DNA of 64,000 nucleotides from Geotalea sp. SG265. Lineage in GTDB: Bacteria; Desulfobacterota; Desulfuromonadia; Geobacterales; Geobacteraceae. The translations under genes and the position numbers were made by a program. The stretch spans positions 124,001-188,000 of the forward strand of contig NZ_JAKZFT010000002.1 of assembly GCF_022808985.1 (NCBI RefSeq). Direction: 5' to 3'. The notes under the pieces were generated by a model that did no database searches, was not told the DNA's origin, and saw only the letters and a list, made by a program, of their open reading frames with translations. Each line of letters begins with the position of its first letter. The first letter of the stretch is position 1. Below are positions 60,580-64,000 of this stretch, in pieces.

Positions 60580-61665
60580 TCAGCAATCCCTGCCATGGAT
60601 GACCGGCTTGCGCAGGGCAGTCATCAACACGGCCAGCAGCACCTTGAGCATGTAATAAACTGATATCACCCCGGCAATGGAAGAACTGCCGTCACGGCGC
60701 TCACGCATCAGCACCGGCTTCTCAGTAATCATTAAACCATTCCGGCCCAGTAGAATAACCGCTTCCGGCTCAGGGTAATCGACGGGATACCAGCGGGCGA
60801 GGAACTCAATGGCCTTGCGGTCGTAGGCGCGGAACCCGGAGGTATTGTCGGTGATCAGTTGTCCGATAAGCAGCGAATTCACTATCTGAAAGACTTTGAT
60901 GCCTATCCTGCGGATGAAGGTTGATCTGAATCCGTCGTGGTTACCCAGAAACCGGGAGCCGATCACCATGTGGGCCCGGTACTCCTTGAGGGGTGTCAGC
61001 AGTTTGTGGATTTCCGCCGCTATATGCTGTCCGTCACCGTCGAACTGAATGGCTGTCTGATAGCCCTGACGGCTGGCAAACTTGAATCCGGTCCGTACGG
61101 CGCCGCCTATGCCAAGATTTTTCGGCAGATCGAGCACCAGCGCCTGCCCGGTCCCGGCAGCAACGGCCGAGGTATTGTCCGTTGAGCCATCGTTGATCAC
61201 CAGGATATCCAGATCCACATTGCAGCTCTTCAACTCCGCAATGACACCGGCGATATTTGCTTCCTCGTTAAAAGCAGGGACGATAACCAGTACCGTATCT
61301 TGCTTTGGCTGCGACATCCCCACTGCGCAGATTGCGCGAAGATGGGCAAGTCCCATTTCCTGGATCAGCTCGATGTTTTGTTCCGAAAGCCTGGTAATGA
61401 CCACGGTAAAATGTACGAGCACCAGGAAGATAAAACCGGTGGTAAACAGCATGAGGACGCTCGGCTTGTAGGCAATGCCGAACAGGTCGCCAAAGCGGTC
61501 GATGGATTGCTTGTCCAGGGAAAGGTAAATGAAGAACATGCTCATGGCGAACCAAAGAAGGGAATATTCCTCCTTGATCCGCCGCTTCTGCACTAGGCTG
61601 AAGATGAAGGCGAAGGTCACCACGCTGAAGATCAGCGAATAAAGCTGGATTTTTTCAAACGTCAC
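60580..61665 (-). CDS. DUF2304 membrane domain fused to a GT2 glycosyltransferase
   Basis: The 361-residue product joins two parts. Residues 1-115 have three or four hydrophobic helices with the QKRRIKEEYSLLWFAMSMFF pattern of DUF2304, normally a small separate protein next to a polyprenyl-phosphate GT2. Residues 120-355 form the GT2 domain with VIVPAFNEEANIAGVIAEL, VINDGSTDNTSAV and the AIQFDGDGQHIAAE motif near residue 209, plus FRAYDRKAIEFLA. It likely loads a sugar onto undecaprenyl phosphate in place at the membrane. It lies between the regulator and the TPR protein. Confidence 0.85.
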   Translation of the reverse strand: MTFEKIQLYSLIFSVVTFAFIFSLVQKRRIKEEYSLLWFAMSMFFIYLSLDKQSIDRFGDLFGIAYKPSVLMLFTTGFIFLVLVHFTVVITRLSEQNIELIQEMGLAHLRAICAVGMSQPKQDTVLVIVPAFNEEANIAGVIAELKSCNVDLDILVINDGSTDNTSAVAAGTGQALVLDLPKNLGIGGAVRTGFKFASRQGYQTAIQFDGDGQHIAAEIHKLLTPLKEYRAHMVIGSRFLGNHDGFRSTFIRRIGIKVFQIVNSLLIGQLITDNTSGFRAYDRKAIEFLARWYPVDYPEPEAVILLGRNGLMITEKPVLMRERRDGSSSIAGVISVYYMLKVLLAVLMTALRKPVIHGRDC

Positions 61666-61707
61666 GACAATCGAACTCCATCTGTGGCAAAAACCGTGAA
61701 ATAACTG

Positions 61708-63591
61708 TCAGCGAGCACCACCAGTGGTAATACGCAATTTCTCAGCCAACTGCGGATTAAGCGTCTTAAGCACATTGTACTGCTCAGCCAGCCCCGCCCG
61801 GTCCCCCGCGGCAGTGCAGGCAAGTGCCAGATTGAAGCGGGCTTCAGCCAGGCGCGGATTCATGTCGATGGATTTCCTGAAGCTGTCCATTGCCTGGGCA
61901 TTCTCCCCCAAGGAATCGTAGGCGAGCCCCAGGTTGTTATAGGCAAGGGCAAACCACTCGCTCTGATAGACGGAGTTGATCCCGGAACTTATGTCGAATA
62001 ATTCATAGGTCGGGCTGTAGCGCCCGGCATAGGTCCCCAGCTGGGTCAAAGCCATACCGATATTGTTCCAGGCATCGGGATGGCCCGGAGAAAGGTTGAT
62101 AGAGGTAATCAGAGCCGGGATCGCTTTCTTCGGCTGACGCTGCTTGAGATAGGCATAGGCCAGGTTGTTCCAGGCCCGGGATTTATCCGGTGATTTGGCG
62201 ACAACATCCTGCCAGAGGGTCATCTCGTCAGTCCAGACCCGGTTGCGATTGAAGGTGATCGCCGCAAGGACCGCCGGAATCAGCAGCGCCACTACCAGAA
62301 CCGCACCGGCAGCCTTTTTGCTCCCCATGGACAGCCGTTCCATGGCCAAAACCACCAATGCAGCAACGGCTATGAAAAATCCGACCGATGGCAGATAGAC
62401 CCGATGTTCAAACATGACATCGACGATGGGAATAACGCTCGATTCCACAGATAGCGCCAGGAAAAACCAGAAGATACCGAAGGCGATGAGGCGGTAAAAA
62501 ACGGTAAACGGCGATGGATGGCTTGCATAGTTCACTTCGCCCCCCGCACCTGTAAGCTCTGGCCCGGGATTTCTGCTCAGGCAGGCGCAATAGACGCCGC
62601 AGGCGAAAATCGCCGCAAGCAGCAGGAAAGATACGGCAACCGGCAGTTGGAAAAACGAATGGTATACCGGGACGTCATGGTCCAGGTTCTGCCCGGCAGG
62701 GAAGAACAGCAGCCTGAGATAGCCGACGATCACCCGGAATTGGGTAAAGAGATAATCGGCGCGTGGCATATCAGTCTGCACCCGGGTCAGGGCATCGATT
62801 CTGCTCCAGATTCGTCCACCCGTGACCGCTATCAGACTGATGGGAACGACCGCAGCAGCAGCGAGACACGCCACGACGAGCAGCATCCTTTTGCGCAGCT
62901 TCCCCCTGAAGAAGAAAAATTCGTAGAGAAGCACCATGAACGGCAGGGTGAAGGTGATTTCCTTGGTACGCATGGCCAGGATTGCCGCAATGATCGAGAC
63001 AGCCACACAGAAGGCGGCAACGGCTTTCTTCCCCCCTTTTCCCCACAAGCGGCGGGCCCCCACGTACGAAAGCAGCGAAGCAAGGTAGAAGAGGGTTGCC
63101 AGGGAGGTGTAACGTTGGACGATATAGGTGACAGCCTGGGTCTGGAGCGGATGGGCCACGAAAAGAAGCGCGGCAAGGAAGGCAACGGACCATTTGCGCC
63201 CGGTTTCGTCAGCGGGAAAGACGGGAGAAGCAAGGGTCAGGAAAACCAGGAGATAGACGAGCAGGGCATTAATGAGATGAATGATCAGGTTGACGTAATG
63301 ATAGCCCTGAACCGCAAAACCGTTGCCCTGAAGCAGCATGCCGAGCTTGTAGTTGAGGGCAAAGGTCAGATCTCCCACCGCCCGCATCCCCTTGACCACC
63401 AGGGGATCGGCCAGGAGATCGGTGCTCCGCACCACCGGATTGCCCAGAATAGCTGAAATATCGTCAAAATTGAACTGGGCGCCAAAGGTGTTCGCGTAAG
63501 CAACGGTGCCGAGAATGAGGATGATCGCCATATGCCACAGGCTGGCGTGCCTTCTCGGCCGGCAGAAGAAATCATAAATTTTTTCAGTCAT
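61708..63591 (-). CDS. GT-C-type membrane protein with C-terminal TPR repeats (TMTC-like)
   Basis: From ATG 63591 (GGAAG seven bases upstream) the product has 627 residues. The N-terminal luminal motif FNFDDISAILGNPVV carries the Asp-Asp pair (residues 43-44) of the GT-C O-mannosyltransferase-like TMTC group. About ten hydrophobic helices follow, with EHRVYLPSVGFF near the middle. The last 200 residues are TPR repeats (for example SRAWNNLAYAYLKQRQPKKAIPAL). Related bacterial proteins are annotated only as TPR proteins. A sugar transfer role to a protein or glycan is inferred. Start sites upstream (63633, 63648) are possible. Confidence 0.78.
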   Translation of the reverse strand: MTEKIYDFFCRPRRHASLWHMAIILILGTVAYANTFGAQFNFDDISAILGNPVVRSTDLLADPLVVKGMRAVGDLTFALNYKLGMLLQGNGFAVQGYHYVNLIIHLINALLVYLLVFLTLASPVFPADETGRKWSVAFLAALLFVAHPLQTQAVTYIVQRYTSLATLFYLASLLSYVGARRLWGKGGKKAVAAFCVAVSIIAAILAMRTKEITFTLPFMVLLYEFFFFRGKLRKRMLLVVACLAAAAVVPISLIAVTGGRIWSRIDALTRVQTDMPRADYLFTQFRVIVGYLRLLFFPAGQNLDHDVPVYHSFFQLPVAVSFLLLAAIFACGVYCACLSRNPGPELTGAGGEVNYASHPSPFTVFYRLIAFGIFWFFLALSVESSVIPIVDVMFEHRVYLPSVGFFIAVAALVVLAMERLSMGSKKAAGAVLVVALLIPAVLAAITFNRNRVWTDEMTLWQDVVAKSPDKSRAWNNLAYAYLKQRQPKKAIPALITSINLSPGHPDAWNNIGMALTQLGTYAGRYSPTYELFDISSGINSVYQSEWFALAYNNLGLAYDSLGENAQAMDSFRKSIDMNPRLAEARFNLALACTAAGDRAGLAEQYNVLKTLNPQLAEKLRITTGGAR

Positions 63592-63683
63592 CTCAAGTCT
63601 TCCATGGAAAAAATATTCGGCATTCTTGCCCATGCGGACTCTTATCACGAATAGCCGTTAATGTATAGCTTTTCGGCAGCCAG

Positions 63684-64000
63684 TTACCCCCTGTCCAAAA
63701 GCTCCCGGAATGTCAGCCGGTATTGCTGCAAGAGGCGAGATATATCCCTGCTGCCTATCTTTCTTTTCCCCATGATCGAGCGGCGCTTCCGAAGCATCCG
63801 CGGCACCCCGAGCACAGCGTGCCACTGGCCCTTGAGCAGAGCTGCAATAAGAGCCCACCGGGAGCCGCTGGCAAGAAACTCTCCACCGGAGCCGTGGCCG
63901 GACAGAATGGACCGTCCCTGTTCAACATACCTGATCAGGGTGAAAAATGGAACCAGCAGCAGCATGCCCGGGGGAAAGGTCTTCAGCGCCGCCCAGTAAT
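63684..64000 (-). CDS. GT2 glycosyltransferase, C-terminal end (partial at right edge)
   Basis: The last 105 codons are visible; the gene continues past the right edge. The part starts with YWAALKTFPPGMLLLVPFF, a C-terminal hydrophobic segment typical of GT2 rhamnosyltransferase-like proteins, and has VPRMLRKRRSIMGKRKI near the end, as in the C-terminal tail of the GT2 encoded at 49594-50583. Catalytic residues lie outside the window, so the family is inferred from this tail. Confidence 0.65.
   Translation of the reverse strand, partial: YWAALKTFPPGMLLLVPFFTLIRYVEQGRSILSGHGSGGEFLASGSRWALIAALLKGQWHAVLGVPRMLRKRRSIMGKRKIGSRDISRLLQQYRLTFRELLDRG

Overview
The window looks like chromosomal DNA of a Geobacter-type bacterium (Desulfuromonadales/Geobacterales). 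This is inferred from the moderately GC-rich coding style, a leucine T-box in front of leuA, a secreted protease ending in a CFI-box, a CXXCH haem protein, and the YedF/DUF3343 selenium-linked pair. No rRNA, tRNA, CRISPR array, integrase or insertion sequence was seen.

Layout. 1-1620 (+): the end of a TlpA/ResA-like thioredoxin, ccdA and a VOC protein. 1677-4894 (-): a TIG-repeat secreted protein and lptG-lptF. 5097-12677 (+): a core block, rpsB-tsf // pyrH-frr // uppS-cdsA-dxr-rseP-tsaB, covering translation, UMP phosphorylation and lipid/isoprenoid precursors. 12845-21559 (+): branched-chain amino acid genes ilvD-ilvB-ilvN-ilvC, then psd-pssA for phosphatidylethanolamine, then a T-box leader and leuA. 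21841-24194 (+): a two-gene operon for a small secreted protein and a putative metalloprotease with a CFI-box C terminus. 24290-25365 (-): a Fis-like small protein and a tri-haem protein. 25723-28298 (+): an ArsS-like radical SAM protein and pgi. 28295-30934 (-): rsmI and a two-gene glutamine-dependent NAD synthetase. 31012-36343 (-): ffh-rpsP-khpA-rimM-trmD-RNA methyltransferase-rplS-rnhB-yraN, a classic ribosome/SRP operon. 36490-38202: yedF-DUF3343 (-), then a small membrane protein and a DciA-like protein (+).

From 38256 to the right edge, nearly everything is on the minus strand and forms a large surface-polysaccharide locus. It starts (in transcription order) with a cut-off glycosyltransferase, a TPR/GT-C membrane protein, a DUF2304-GT2 fusion and a MarR-like regulator. 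It continues with a complete set for CDP-tyvelose (rfbF, rfbG, rfbH, prt, tyv), a Wzx-type flippase, six glycosyltransferases of which two are AT-rich, a YfhO-type membrane protein, trmN6, the fdtA/fdtC fusion and fdtB for a dTDP-3-acetamido-3,6-dideoxyhexose, a GT39 enzyme and two more GT2 enzymes. It ends in a decayed GT39 pseudogene.

The most notable points are an 11-G tract inside the yfhO-like gene that could act as a phase-variation switch, a cdsA gene whose only well-placed start codon is AUC, the internally deleted GT39 pseudogene, the CDP-tyvelose pathway, two related palindromic repeats between genes, and the protease/CFI-box operon. Start sites, promoters and fold-based calls were made by eye without any database search.
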